From Adiantum capillus-veneris (lineage: Eukaryota; Streptophyta; Polypodiopsida; Polypodiales; Pteridaceae), in assembly GCA_014529385.2 (NCBI GenBank), contig CM043955.1, positions 150,367,640 to 150,431,639 of the forward strand: a stretch of DNA of 64,000 nucleotides. Direction: 5' to 3'. This document shows positions 1 to 11,700 of the stretch, piece by piece. Made by a program: the position numbers and the translations under genes. Under the pieces are notes generated by a model. The model was not told the origin of the DNA. It searched no databases and was given only the letters and a program-made list of their open reading frames with translations. Position 1 is the stretch's first letter. Each line of letters starts with the position of its first letter.

Positions 1-379
1 AGCTGCCTCGACTCGTGTAAAAAATGCACCTCCACGTCGACCTCAAAAGGTACGAAAGCACAGCCGTGCTTTTGCAGAGATTTGACACTATCAAAAGAGC
101 ACCGAGCTCTTGATTTGGAGGGCCCCTTTTGCAAGGCTATGCAGGGAGGTTTTGCAATTGTACAACACTCAGTTTCGGATGGGCGCCGTGGCCATAGAGG
201 CAGTCCAAGAGGCAGCAGAGCAATATTTAACTGGCATATTCAAGCATTCTAACCTCTGTGCCATCCATACAAAGCGTGTAACCATTATGCCCAAGGATAT
301 GCAGCTTGCTCGCCATTTGCACCATGAGGAGTAGCTTGTAATTAGGCATCAACCTTTTTGTATTTACGGAACTCCAAGA

Positions 380-495
380 TTGGGAAGAATTTGAATACAA
401 GCGTCTTTTGATTCTATATCCCACTCTGTGCATTGTATTGGGAAGAATTTGAATATAAGCGTCTTTTATTGTATACCCCAGTGCGCATTGTATTG
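380..495. repeat. Two-copy tandem repeat, 58-bp unit
   Basis: Two adjacent units both begin TTGGGAAGAATTTGAATA and run through AAGCGTCTTTT to a GCATTGTA-like end; the second starts at 438. They differ by a few substitutions and small indels. No protein-coding signal is convincing in 1-590, where the small reading frames on both strands lack recognisable domains. Confidence 0.8.
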
Positions 496-719
496 TTTTA
501 ATTCTGTACCATGCAATGTAGCACTGGTTCAAGTTTTGTCTACCTTCTACTGTATGTATGTAGCCATTAGCTTGTTATTGTGAAAAATTGCCTACGTTTA
601 GCACCTTGGCTAAGTGGGGCATGCACTTCCTGATGTATCCATGCTATGTGACTCACTATTGCATGGCAAAAACATCTACAAAGTGTTCAAAATGGCTTGG
701 AATGCCCCCAAGTTGGCTG

Positions 720-783
720 CCACAAGGGCGCGCATTTGGGGCTTCCAAAGGCCAATGGATGGACATAATGCGCGCCCTTGTGG
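720..783. repeat. GC-rich hairpin, 17-bp perfect arms
   Basis: Left arm CCACAAGGGCGCGCATT (720-736) is the exact reverse complement of the right arm at 767-783, with a 30-nt spacer. The same left arm recurs at 1286-1302 in a second hairpin. The flank outside the arms (about 690-719) is also similar to the reverse complement of the flank beyond 1352, so the two hairpins may lie in inverted arms of one element. Confidence 0.85.
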
Positions 784-930
784 AAGCCTCTCCTAGTGCT
801 TTGCTGACACTCTCCAGTGGTTTCTAGACAATTTTGACAAGCAATAAGTATGTTTTGTTTGCTTCAATGCTTCAATTAGCATAGATGTTGCTGGAATTCA
901 TCCCCCCTTAGTCCATGTCAGTCCTAAACT

Positions 931-1265
931 CCAGAAAGGGCTTAGATATTGCCACAAAGTTTACTCTTGTAGTTTGTTAATACAACTTTAGGTATCTGGG
1001 GCAAGATGGGCTTAAGGTTACCTGGGTATCCATGTCTTCCTGTTTTGCAGCTGGGTATTATTGTCTTCTCACTCTGTTTTGTAACTGGATATGCTCCTAT
1101 TCTCCAAGAAGGGTTTAGATATTGCCACAGTTTTGTGGTTTGTTAATACATCTTTAGGTATCTGGGGCAAGATGGGCTTAAGGTTACCTGGGTATCCATG
1201 TGTTTCTCTTTTGCAACTGGGTATTAATGCCTTGTCACTCTGTTTTGTAATTGGGTATGCTCTTA
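931..1265. repeat. Two-copy tandem repeat, period about 173 bp
   Basis: The segment starting near 931 (CTTAGATATTGCCACA, then GGTATCTGGGGCAAGATGGG and ACCTGGGTATCCATGT) is repeated from about 1104 with substitutions and small indels. It lies between the hairpins at 720-783 and 1283-1352. No coding signal was seen. Confidence 0.8.
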
Positions 1266-1282
1266 GATGTGTCCAATTTCAT

Positions 1283-1352
1283 CTGCCACAAGGGCGCGCA
1301 TTTGCACACTTCATATGCTAATGGAAAGCCCTAATGCTCGCCCTTGTGGCAG
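1283..1352. repeat. GC-rich hairpin, 20-bp arms with one mismatch
   Basis: Left arm CTGCCACAAGGGCGCGCATT (1283-1302) pairs with 1333-1352, where one GCGCGC position reads GCTCGC. The spacer is 30 nt, the same length as in the hairpin at 720-783. From here to 1586 nothing else was recognised. Confidence 0.85.
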
Positions 1353-1586
1353 CATTGTTTAGGGACTTCCAAGCCCTTTACTAGGCACATACATAACTTT
1401 GGAAGCTTAGATATAACAAAGTATACATTTTTTAAATTTTAATGCCTGCCAAACCCTTTAGTAGTCATAGCAAAAATTATGGTGCTTCTCATACACAATG
1501 GAAGCCCAACATATAAGAAATTCAAAACCTTGCAAGAAAGAGAGTCATAGACAGCAAAAAGTAGTTTCATTAAAGAAATCAATGCT

Positions 1587-3144
1587 TTACATGATATCCG
1601 GCTTTTGCTTTAGGATCTTTCTAATTACAATTTTCTGCGGCTTGGCCTTTTGGGGTGGCTCCCTGTTAAGTAAAGTGGTTGTGATTTCTTGGGTGTCATT
1701 AACCCCTACAGCTTGGTTCATGCCGACATGGGCAATAAGGCGCCCGCGAAAGTTTACACCGAAAGTGGATATTGCAAAATCTTTCTTTACAAGCACTACA
1801 AGGTTGGCCGTTTGGGCAAGTGTTGTTAAACACAACGCCTTGGAGAGTGAACGGAGAGCAAAAATGTTGTAGCGACCATTGGGAGAGTAGTCGGCATGGA
1901 CAAACACCACGACACCAGTGGGAAGTGTGACGAGGTAGTGAGCAAGTGCCGCTTGAGGTCCGAACGGCGTCCTCCTCCCCCCTGACCGTTGCGCCCAGGC
2001 GTCAACCTCCAGAACATCTTGCAGAACATAGGTTTTCTGAGATATGGCACAGAATTATGATATAACATTAACAAAATCATTTGTAACAATCAAATGTAAG
2101 TGAGCATCTATACCTCTTGTCTACGATCCTCCTCATCAGCATCCGGGTGCAAGTAAAGATCCACGCTTGACTTCCCCTTTGGATCAAGCAAAACAGGTGT
2201 TGCAGCAGGTGGTGGTGAATCCACTCTTGCGCGTTTAGCCAAACACATGGCTTGCACAGCCACAAACTCCTCCTCGGAGACCTTGGCCTGCTCGGCCGCT
2301 GCCACCTCGGCTTGTGCGATCGCCACTGTGTCCGCCAAAGTATTCCCCATGGGCAGTAGGAGATCATTGTCATGGGAGGTGGTGGTATCAAGCTCAAACT
2401 TTCCATGGGCATCGAGGATGGCGAAACACTCATCCATGCGAAGCTCAAAGGATTTCTCCAGATCGTGCATAAACACAAACTCCTACCCACCACAATGGAG
2501 GAGAAGCGGGTAATCTCTACCGCAGGGATGGCATCCCGAGTGGTGGTTCCTTCTGGCGGTCCCGAGGATGAACCGACTGATGGAGAGGCCTCCAAGAGGC
2601 CTTGAATCCCTACAGGGTAGGTCAAGACAAGCGTCCTCTCCTCTGCGGATGAGTCAATGACCGCGGGCTTGGGATCCTTCACATCAGCCAATACCCCGCC
2701 GATCTGCAAGTGAGGTAGCACTACGTTAGGGCCTGCTGGGCACTCGTGAAGGAGGAAGATCATTATGGCCTGAACAGAGAAAAAAGTGTTTCCGATCCTT
2801 CCCTTACGCATTGTTCGCACATCATCAGCTTCAAGCCGCACATATTGTCCGGCGGGTTGTGCTATGGTGGCAAAGCATGCAAGCCGCTGATGAAATGGCC
2901 TGTCCCCTTGGTAGATGTGGTGGAGAAGGCCTTCAGGGACCCATTGCCCTGGTTGGTTTGGTAACTCAACAATGAATCTCCCCATGCACGTGGAAATGTA
3001 TGAAGTAATGTGCTTAAGAGATTGAGAGTGGAGGGTCAAGGTGGTTTCCAAATCGGGTTGGGTTGTGAAAAATGCTTGAAGCTCAGGGCGATTTGCATGC
3101 CCAACCTCAGTAAGGAATGCATCTAAAGCACTAGTAGCAGCCAT
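1587..3144 (-). CDS. Two-exon gene of unknown function, with one frameshift
   Basis: I do not recognise the family. The chosen start is the Met of MAATSALDAFLTEVGHANRP at 3144; an upstream in-frame Met at 3186 lies only about 40 bp from the TATA box and is less likely. Exon 1 runs 3144-2114. Near 2490 the reading frame shifts by one base: the frame ending VEITRFSSIVVG resumes as EFVFMHDLEKSFELRMDECF. This means a one-base loss in the gene or a sequence error. The resumed part is acidic and Ala/Glu-rich. A 77-bp intron (2113-2037) has a GTATAG donor and an ATCTCAG acceptor and joins in phase to exon 2 (2036-1587), which includes FVHADYSPNGRYNIFALRS and ends in a Lys-rich tail. No signal peptide or membrane helix is evident. 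A similarly built gene lies upstream on the same strand. It could also be an accessory ORF of a DNA transposon. Confidence 0.55.
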
Positions 3145-3223
3145 GTCTTCTCTTTGCGTGATTGGGTATGCTAGGTCTCTCTGCAATGCTCGGATGAAAA
3201 TGGTGAAATGAGGAGATGGTCCT

Positions 3224-3233
3224 CCTTATATAG
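3224..3233 (-). promoter_or_regulatory. TATA box for the 3144-1587 gene
   Basis: On the minus strand the sequence reads CTATATAAGG, about 80 bp upstream of the chosen start codon. This allows a 5' leader of about 50 nt. The spacing and sequence fit a plant TATA promoter; transcription itself is inferred. Confidence 0.55.
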
Positions 3234-3389
3234 ACATATTCTATCTCGAAAAAAATAAAAAATATGGATTTAAAAAATAAATTTACACCACCTTAAAACT
3301 CTATCACAAAATCAAGTACAACACCTTAAAACTTTTCAAAATCTTTAATAAAATATCCAATATATAAACGATTAAAGTTACAAGCCAAT

Positions 3390-4714
3390 TCACTTAGACA
3401 AGATGATTTCGTCTGTAGCCCAATCTTTGTAAACAAGCATAGTGGCCTCCATCCGCCTTCCAATCTATACAACCAAAAATGGGCAATCAAAATACAAAAA
3501 CCCACAGAAAATAAGAAAAGGTAGCTAAGGAAGCACAAAGCAGACCTTGCGTTGTTCTAGTTTGAAACTTGCATTATCGACATCCTCGAATCCCATTATG
3601 ACAAAGTGTTCCCGAAGATTGGCAAGAGTCCAATGTGGATTCACTGCAACCACCTCCACCTCGTTATTGGACATGCAGACACGAATTTCAAAGGATTGAA
3701 TCTCTTTGGCTGTCAGCTACAAGGGTATCCATTTGCCACGTTTGTGCATCCACCTCTCATAGCTAAACCGTGCATACAAGGTGCACCTTGCTTTCAAATA
3801 CCGAAGGCAAAGCTGTGTGGGGGACACATTGCACTTATAACGGTCACCATCATGCAAACCGTCAACATAGCCCCAATTGACACCTAGAATGGTGTCCATT
3901 GCATCTATGTCAACTTCTTTGCAAACAAACATTGTTGGTGTTTCTACAATCGGTAGAGAGCGGAATGCATGCACAAACAAATGAATGAGACAATGCCAAC
4001 TGAGACCTACCGATCTGGTTGCCTTACCAAACTTTAGGGACCCTTGGAAATCTTGCAGCACCTTGCGCTTGAAAGAAAGCAAAGCCCAATGGTCTGGAGT
4101 TGGCCATTCTGCACTTTGCAATGAGGGTGTCTCCACGGCTTCTAACCTACCATAGCTTTGGCTTGACTTCGGCACCACGTACTTGTGGGAGTACATGAAT
4201 ATTCGCTGCTTGGTAAGTTTTTTCGATGAAACATTAGGAAACATAAGCTCCCCAATATGAGCATGCACAACCATGAACGTGCCTGAGAGGCACTCAAGCG
4301 GCTGCTCCTCAACTAAGCTGGATGAAAAAACATCTTTACAAATGTCCTTAGTTAAACATAATGATCACATAAACGTAAACATGACATATGCATGGGATAG
4401 CTAAACCATGAAAACTTACAACGAGGTGCAAATTGAGTAGAAGCTCTCTTGAGGTGGAGCTCAGCTACACTGTAGACGTGTTGCACGATGGCCACCATTC
4501 CGGACTTTGTTTCTTTGAATGTCAATAGCCGGCCCTTCCAATGACGTTCCAATACGCCTCGACACCGTACGCGATGAGGTCCAGCATGTGACGGTTGCAT
4601 GTAGATCCATGCACCCTTCTTGAACACTTGTGGGATCCATACCCCCTCTGAGTCTTTTGTGTTGTGCAACACAATCTCCTCTATCTCTGGTTTGGGCCGT
4701 CTATGCGTGGACAT
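3390..4714 (-). CDS. Three-exon gene of unknown function, with one in-frame stop
   Basis: Three exons join in frame. Exon 1 is 4714-4420 (starts MSTHRRPKPEIEEIVLHNTK). Intron 4419-4313 has a GTAAGT donor and an acceptor ending CTTAG. Exon 2 is 4312-3546, intron 3545-3465 is 81 bp (donor GTCTGC, acceptor TTGTATAG), and exon 3 is 3464-3390, ending IILSK then TGA. The product would be about 380 residues. One TAG (3719-3717) interrupts exon 2 after KRGKWIPL; the frame then continues openly as LTAKEIQSFEIRVCMSNNEV, so it looks like a point nonsense change (CAG to TAG would suffice). The C-terminal part, with VEVVAVNPHWTLANLREHF, has the look of a ubiquitin-like beta-grasp module, but that is inference only. 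The family is not recognised. The shared layout with the neighbouring gene suggests related origin or a composite element. Confidence 0.55.
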
Positions 4715-5424
4715 GCTTGGGAAGTTGGGCTTAGGAAGGGATTTGAAAGAGTTGAGTACTGTGGAGACAGAATGAGGAGCTGAGGGGAGGGTGAGGTGAG
4801 ATGCCTATGGTGGCTATGGTAGCTTTGACAGTGGAGATAGAGAAAGAGAGGAGTGAGAGGTAGAGAGGTAGAGAGGATAGTGGAGCTATGGGCTATGGAG
4901 TGTGGGACTGTAGAGGGTTGATGGAGGTGTGAGAGAAGGGGAGCTATGGAGAGAGAGGAAGAGAGTGGTGGAAAGCTTTTGGCTATGGCTGCCTTGACTG
5001 TAGAGAGAGAATGGGAGGAGGGAGAAGAGGGAGAGTGTGGGAGAGAAAAGCAATGAGGGAGAGAGAGAAAAGTGGATTTTGGGGGGAAAAATTGACTTTT
5101 TAAAGTTAGTTTATGTTTTAGGGCAGTTTTGGAGGCAAATGGGTCAACTTTGGAACTTTTAAAAAATTTTCATTTTTTGGGTTTTTAAGCATGCGCGTTT
5201 TTTTTTTTGGGGGTCCCTCCCTCTTTTATGACACCTCTCTCCTCCTATTTACCCCCCCTAGCCTACCTCCCACCTCTCTCTAAGAACCAAGCATTGAAGA
5301 GGGAGACAATTAGGCTACACCCCTACCATTCCTCCCCCTCTAGGTGATATCCCAAGAGCCTTCTCATTGGTTCTCCCTTAAGCCTTCACTAATCAAAAAG
5401 GCCCAAGGAGAGTCCATATTTTTC
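4715..5424. other. Upstream region of the 4714 gene; low-complexity purine tracts
   Basis: About 4760-5090 is rich in GAGAGAG/GTGGAG on the plus strand, equivalent to a CT-rich 5' flank for the minus-strand gene starting at 4714. The rest is AT-rich, with T and G homopolymers near 5195-5215. No coding sequence was identified. Confidence 0.5.
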
Positions 5425-5841
5425 CTAATGACAAGGCATCTCCACACCTGCACTATGCGTCTCCTTGACCTTTAGCTGGCTGGCAGGCAACTCACATACA
5501 CTGTTCTCCACTTCATCTACATGAAAAACATAATAAGTTTTGTACCTAGAAGACATGGCCTCTTTCTCCCACATGCTCTTTGTGTCCAAACTGCTGATGG
5601 AGCTATGGGAACTGTGGGACTCCTCTTTTGAGCTTGCCGGTTCTTGCACCTTTGTTGTCAGCCTCGTTGCTGGCTCTAGAACTAACACCTCTTCTTTAAG
5701 ATCTTGTATCACCTCGTCCTCTTGAGGAAGCAAACTAGGTGGCACCCTGAATATGCCTCGCTGTACTTTCTGAGCCCTGGTTGGCACTTCTTCTAGCTCT
5801 TCTAGCCTGGCATCAGCTTCACGTGCTTTGATCACATGCAT
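5425..5841 (-). pseudogene. Acidic, Ser-rich ORF next to a gag relic
   Basis: This 138-codon frame is Glu- and Ser-rich (LEELEEVPTRAQKVQRGIF, then a run of Ser and His). It has no domain I recognise. It lies just downstream of the gag relic at 6440-5911 on the same strand and is separated from it by stops, so it may be the region between capsid and protease of the same decayed LTR element. No zinc knuckle or protease motif is visible. It could also be an unrelated frame that is open by chance. Confidence 0.3.
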
Positions 5842-5910
5842 ATCAACAAAAAGGAGCTTTTACCTCTTGATACTTAATTTGTTTGGGCCTGGGTCCACTG
5901 GCTACCGTGA

Positions 5911-6440
5911 CTACCGATGTAACAATCTTGCTTCCATCTTCTTCTTCATCTTTCGACTCTTTGCTCTGGCAACTTGGACAGCTTCAGCATAAGTGCTTGG
6001 ATCTTCATAGTCCACTCTCTCACGAACATAGGGATGCAAGCATGATAGAAACCTTTCAAGCTTCAAATATCCCGCATTGGTTGCTTGGGTAGCAGCCGCC
6101 AAATCACCCCAATAAGCTTTAAATTTATCAACAAAAGCATCAAAATTTGCACTTACGTCCTGCTGCAAGCCTTTGATCTTTGCATCTGCTTCCGAGGCCG
6201 ACACCACCTTTCGATATCTTTGTAGAAAGTGCTCTCAAAATCCGATCCAATTCTGCTTGTGCACATCTTCTAAGCCATCGAATCAAACTTTTGCTTTACC
6301 TCGCAGCACCAAAGGTAGAGTTTGGAGCTTTGCTTCATCACCTAGCATCTGCAATACTGCCAGCATAAATAGCTCAAAATCGGCAATCCAGTCATCTGCA
6401 TCTTCATCTCCTTTGAACACTGGACCCAACTCCTGCTTCA
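5911..6440 (-). pseudogene. Decayed LTR-retrotransposon gag (capsid) fragment
   Basis: The minus-strand frame reads KMKQELGPVFKGDEDADDWI at about 6440, continues past two stops (near 6286 and 6250), and runs through FVDKFKAYWGDLAAATQ and then GYLKLERFLSCLHPYVRERV. It ends in a basic RAKSRKMKKK stretch. The layout (Trp-containing start, FL-GL-like core, TYAEAVQVA helix, basic tail) matches the capsid region of Ty3/gypsy-type Gag. No start codon or CCHC knuckle was found, and no LTR could be assigned to it. A possible degenerate primer site lies near 6685 on the minus strand (GGTTATCATAGCATGC), but it is weak. Confidence 0.6.
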
Positions 6441-8377
6441 TCTTGACTCAAGAACACCTTGTTAGGAAGAAATTAGTGGATCCTCCGTGGGGGCACCACA
6501 AGATGGAAGGGGGGAAGTGGGAAAATCACCATCACACAATATAGATGCCTCTCTATAGCCCAGTGATCTCACAGCACCCCTATCCCCTAGTAAACACACA
6601 CCTAGACTCCCTGCCTGCAAACAATTACTGTCCAAGCCCAAACCTCGACTGGATAGACCCGGTTGCAAAGCATGCTATGATAACCTCCATATAACATTGT
6701 AGAGCACCATGTAACAAATAGGCAATCCAATAGCAATCGATACTAAAAAACCCCTACCCAATCTTTGACATACACCTGTTTGCCCTCAAGCTTGCAGACT
6801 TGTACACACCGACATCCGTATAGAAAGAATTTATACAACCATCACCCTTGAAGATATACATGTACCATACCATATTAGACGAGACAATGAGAGAGAAAAA
6901 TTGAACAGTTCAAGGATAGAAGCCATCACAATCAGGTAGAAAACACTCCAAAAAGGGCTTATAATGATGAGTCTCCCATGGAGACCGCCTTCCTCGAGGC
7001 ACCCCTCTCCTTGAACACGCGGCCCTGCAGTCCGTCCTTCTCCTCAGCCCTGCAGCCCTCTTGTCTATCTCCTTTTCCACTACACCACCCCGTGTGTTTG
7101 TAGCAGGCCCTCAAGCGGCCCTCCTGTGCCTCCTACTCCCCCATATGGTAGCCCCTGGGGGACGTGGCGCGTCCCCTTTTGCAATCGATACCCCCACCAC
7201 CTTATGCTCTCTCTGTTGATGGCGCCATGTGCCTCAATAGTGCATGGCAGTCCCTTCACTGGCCCTCTATAGCGCTGCCTTGTTGCCCGATGCTCAGGCC
7301 CGCCTCCACTGGCCCTTTGTATACAGGCTCTCGCCACCTCCACACTGGCCTCGCCTTCCCCTGTCCACAGCCCTGTCGGCTTCTCACCTTCCCAGCCCAC
7401 TAGCGGCTCCTTCTCCTGCCCCTCTGCAGCCCTGGCCAATAGCGACCTCGCTATTGGTCGCTCCCTCTATAAACTGGCTTCCCCTTTGGAAACTGGCCGA
7501 ATTCTCCCCTTATACAACTGCCGCGCCCTCCCTCTTGCTTTTGCATGGCCACCACACCAAACACCTGGCGGTTACTTCTCTGCATCGATGAGATCTTTTT
7601 TTTCCCCTTCCATCTAAAGCTTTAAAAAGGCTTTGGGGTTAGCCCCCTTTCACACTGTCGGCAAGCTTTTGATTGCGATATCAAAAAAACTCTAACTCAG
7701 CTCCCCTACTCGCCTTCGCAATGTCCACCTCAGCTCTTAAGAAGCCCGAGCAAATATGAAGCCACCACACCAAGGCTGCTCCCGATTTGACAACTCCTAA
7801 ACAAGAACCGCCTCTCATGTTGAGGGCTCATGGCCACAAAGCCAACATTGACCCTTGATAATCATTGGTCCAAAGTATGCTTCTCTGCAAGATCCATCGC
7901 CATTGGTCGGCCAATGAAAAGAATCCCGGATATCGGTGGCCCTTGGGTAAAAGAACCCCGCTGAGATCCCTACGACCGTCATGAAACTTGAGCTGCACTC
8001 ACTTGCAATAGCCCTCAATGGACATGTTGTAGCATACATACCTTGGCAAGTAGAGTCTCTTGCAGACATCTCGCTCCGAATCCCATAGCATAAACTTCAT
8101 GGCACCTGCATCCAGCACCCATTGCGTCATTCCCAACCTTGTGATATAAGCATATGCTCCTGCCACCTGTGATAGCAAAAAAACACTTGCAGTTTTGACT
8201 AGCAAGTGCTCCAACTCGGTGTACCTGGCTCCTGGCTCCATCAAATATTTGCTCAAGGTCCCTGCCATTTGCCTGCAAACTGCCATGCCTCGACTTCCTG
8301 CACTTCCACGGATCGACACAGTTTGGTTGCACTACCATTCTCCCGAGCGAGGAGCTCCTTCCTTCCCCACTCTATGT

Positions 8378-8381
<4 letters not shown>
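6441..8381. other. No recognisable gene; GC-rich patch and short palindrome
   Basis: Small frames on both strands show no domain. 7000-7600 is GC-rich with a perfect 10-bp-arm palindrome at 7436-7457 (CCAATAGCGA, 2-nt loop). A related sequence (GCAATAGC arms) lies at 44000-44021, and both are followed by CTCCCTCT. A block at 6552-6590 (CTCTCTATAGCCCAGTGAT and following) is similar to 30790-30830, so both places may carry remains of one unidentified repeat family. Confidence 0.4.
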
Positions 8382-8725
<344 letters not shown>

Positions 8726-8796
8726 TAGAGATAACAATTTAAGCATTGTTTTGCAATTCAAAGTTTTTGTGCCACATTTTTTGTTCAGACTTAAGA

Positions 8797-11700
8797 TGGC
8801 CCCTGCCAAGAAATCTGTTGCTGGAGCTTACGTTGATTTCATTTACAATGGAGAGGCAATTGGTTTAAGTCAGATCGATAAGAATAGAACTTCGCTTGTC
8901 TTCATGGCAGCACATTGCCATCTAGTTGCTATTCCATTGTAGTTATAGAAGTATATGTTGGCAAGGATGCTCCTCTCCCTCATGTCCCTTCGATGAACAA
9001 GGAAACGACTACCCTGAAAGAGGTAGTGAAAATTCTTATTGCGTGGCTTAAAAGAAATCTAGTATTATCTTGTGCGATCTCTAATGGTTTTAGATTAGCT
9101 TCTCCTTGCATGTAAAATTTCAAAGGTCCAATATTGTGTTGTTTGTTTGTCAACGAGTTTCAAAGATAGCAAGAAAGTCTCCATTTGCTAATGCCTCACT
9201 TTCCAAGAGTAGGCCAATTAGCACTATGTCATTGCCACCTGTTGCAACATAAAAAAAAAACATTTAAAGGGTGCAAAAGGAAACGCAAAAGTGCAAGAGG
9301 GAGCCTCTTCTAAAGTTGTTGCTGATGTTGAAGACTCTAAAGAAGAGATCGATGACAAGGAAATGGAGGCATACATGTTAGCAAGAGCAAACGTTGCAGG
9401 TGAATTTCCAATTAATGAAGATGTTATAGTTCACCAAGATATGTTGTCAAAACATCTTCAAAACTTGAAGGTATATAAGAAAATTTGAGTGTAATGGAGA
9501 AGTAATTGTTACAAAGTGTGGGTTTTAACATGTTTTGGACCATGCAAGAGGAGTGCGAGACTCCATTTCCTTGGGTTTCACTATGCCGATTGATTAAGTT
9601 GGAGAAAGCAAGATATGTTAGCTGGGACCCTAACGGGGTAAAACCATTGGCCGATACATTCTTGCTGGAGGGGTACTATGAACCTAAGGGATGCTTTATA
9701 TGCTCGCTTGATGCATTGGGCTATCCTTTCGTCAATGTAGACGATGACATCTGCAAACATGGGATCCCTTGTGGAAAGTAGCAAACGATGAGTTCGAGGC
9801 CGAAATCAAAGACATTTGTTGGAATGACTTGTTTGACAAAATGTTGTAAACTTGGGATGGAAATCATAGAGGCTGGGAGTTATGAAAGAGAGTAAGTTAT
9901 AATGTTAATGGTTTAAACTTGCATATGTGTTCATTGCGCTTATCATATGTCCTTTATCTTTGGTTTTAGGTGTTTCTTACGATAGAGACGTCAATCTGCA
10001 CCCAAGAGTTCGAGTTGAATTGGTGACAATAGACTCTTTGAACAAGGATGATATGTTGAGCATTATCATGCGTATAAACAAGTAAGATCCTTTGGTTGGT
10101 GGTGCGTGAGCAGCTTTGGTGGTGGTGCGTGAGCAGCTTTGAAAGCATTTTGTCTTGACACTTTCTTTTCCAATCCCACGTAGATTGAACGACACAAGTT
10201 ACATGGCTACCTCTTACATGGATATGTTGTGGATGGTGTAGGCAATGGGACTTGCTCCAAAAGAGGCTATCATGGTGAAGCTACACTGTGTGACCTATAG
10301 CTAGATGCATGTAGATATTGACAAGAGAGTTGGAAAGGAACCATGGTACAACGTTCCTATCGCTCTGATGTCACAGCTTCTTCATCCTGTAAGTTGCATC
10401 AAGTTTTCAGTTTATAATTAGATTAATTTTTTTTGTCAAAGGTTTGAATCATCATTGGCACCATGTGTGTAGGACAAGTATGCCCTTGCCCTGAAAAAGA
10501 TTATGGCAGAGAAGGATACAACTACCCTCAGAGTTTCAAGTCCAATACAAAAAGACATTCTTTGAAACGGATGGATCACCCAGAAGAATGACAAAACATG
10601 CATTGGCCATTGTTGATCCAGCCTTGGGAGATGATTGGAGGAGGTTGGTTGCGTCTAATTCTATAATGGTATAGGAAAATATGCATGAAGTATAAATCAA
10701 TATTTATCCAGATGGATGTCCATGAAGGACATTGCACACAATCGAGTGGACCAACCGTCCAAAGTGGATGTACGAAGAATGATTGTACGGGTTGGCTTGT
10801 GCAGACCTCCCTACAAGGAAAAAAGACCTACTCTCTCCGAGTGATGTCTTCAAGTGTTCCAATAGATGTGAAGAGTTTAGAAATCCCTCAGACTGGTGAC
10901 TTGACTATCTCGCTGCCTTCCTATTTTTTAAACTATGAGAATATTTGAAAAATGCAATGTGATTGAAATAGGAACTTTCAAGAGTGGTTGCGGATAGGGT
11001 TTTGTGGTCGGCTATTGTAAAAGAGGCCAAAAATGTCCATAACTCTGTCAGGATTCTACATTTGAAATCGATACCTAGTCTAGACCTTGACTTGTTCCTT
11101 GAGGATGCCAAAGAGTAGCATAGGGGTAAGAACTTTGATTAAGAGGTAGGTCTAATGAAGAAAGGACCGCAATTTGAGGTGAGAAAGGCATTGGGAAACA
11201 TAGGGACAAGATGTCTATGCAGATATGTACATTAAGAATGAACAAGTTATTTTTGGTGCTTATAATACACTATTTGTGTTGAATGGTTACAAAAGCCCAA
11301 CTTCAACATTAAAAGTGTCAAAAGTTTGCACACATTGCTTGATGTTGAAAAAGAAGATTGCATTTTCAATGCAATGCAAATAGAACCTAATTTTCAAAGC
11401 ATTGTTTATACAAATTTTCCATGGTTCTTGAGTATGGTGATGGGTATTTCCCTTCTATATGAGGAAAAGGCACACAATGATGTTGTAAAGGATAGGGAGA
11501 AAGAGCGGGTGGAGGTGCACATAGTGTGCATCACCAAACCCCCCAAGTACCCATGGCAACTGAGTCTAGTGAGCAGGTGTCTCAAAGAGAAGAGATTGCT
11601 AATATCTCTCAGGTTTGTGATTGGTAGTTTCATAAAAAGATTTTTTTTCTAATTTCTTCATACAAGTTAGTTTTTGATAGCGATTTCAACTTTGTTGTGC

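Noticed and set aside
7080-7591. GC-rich frames on both strands
   Set aside because: Open on several frames at once because of base composition; no recognised protein.
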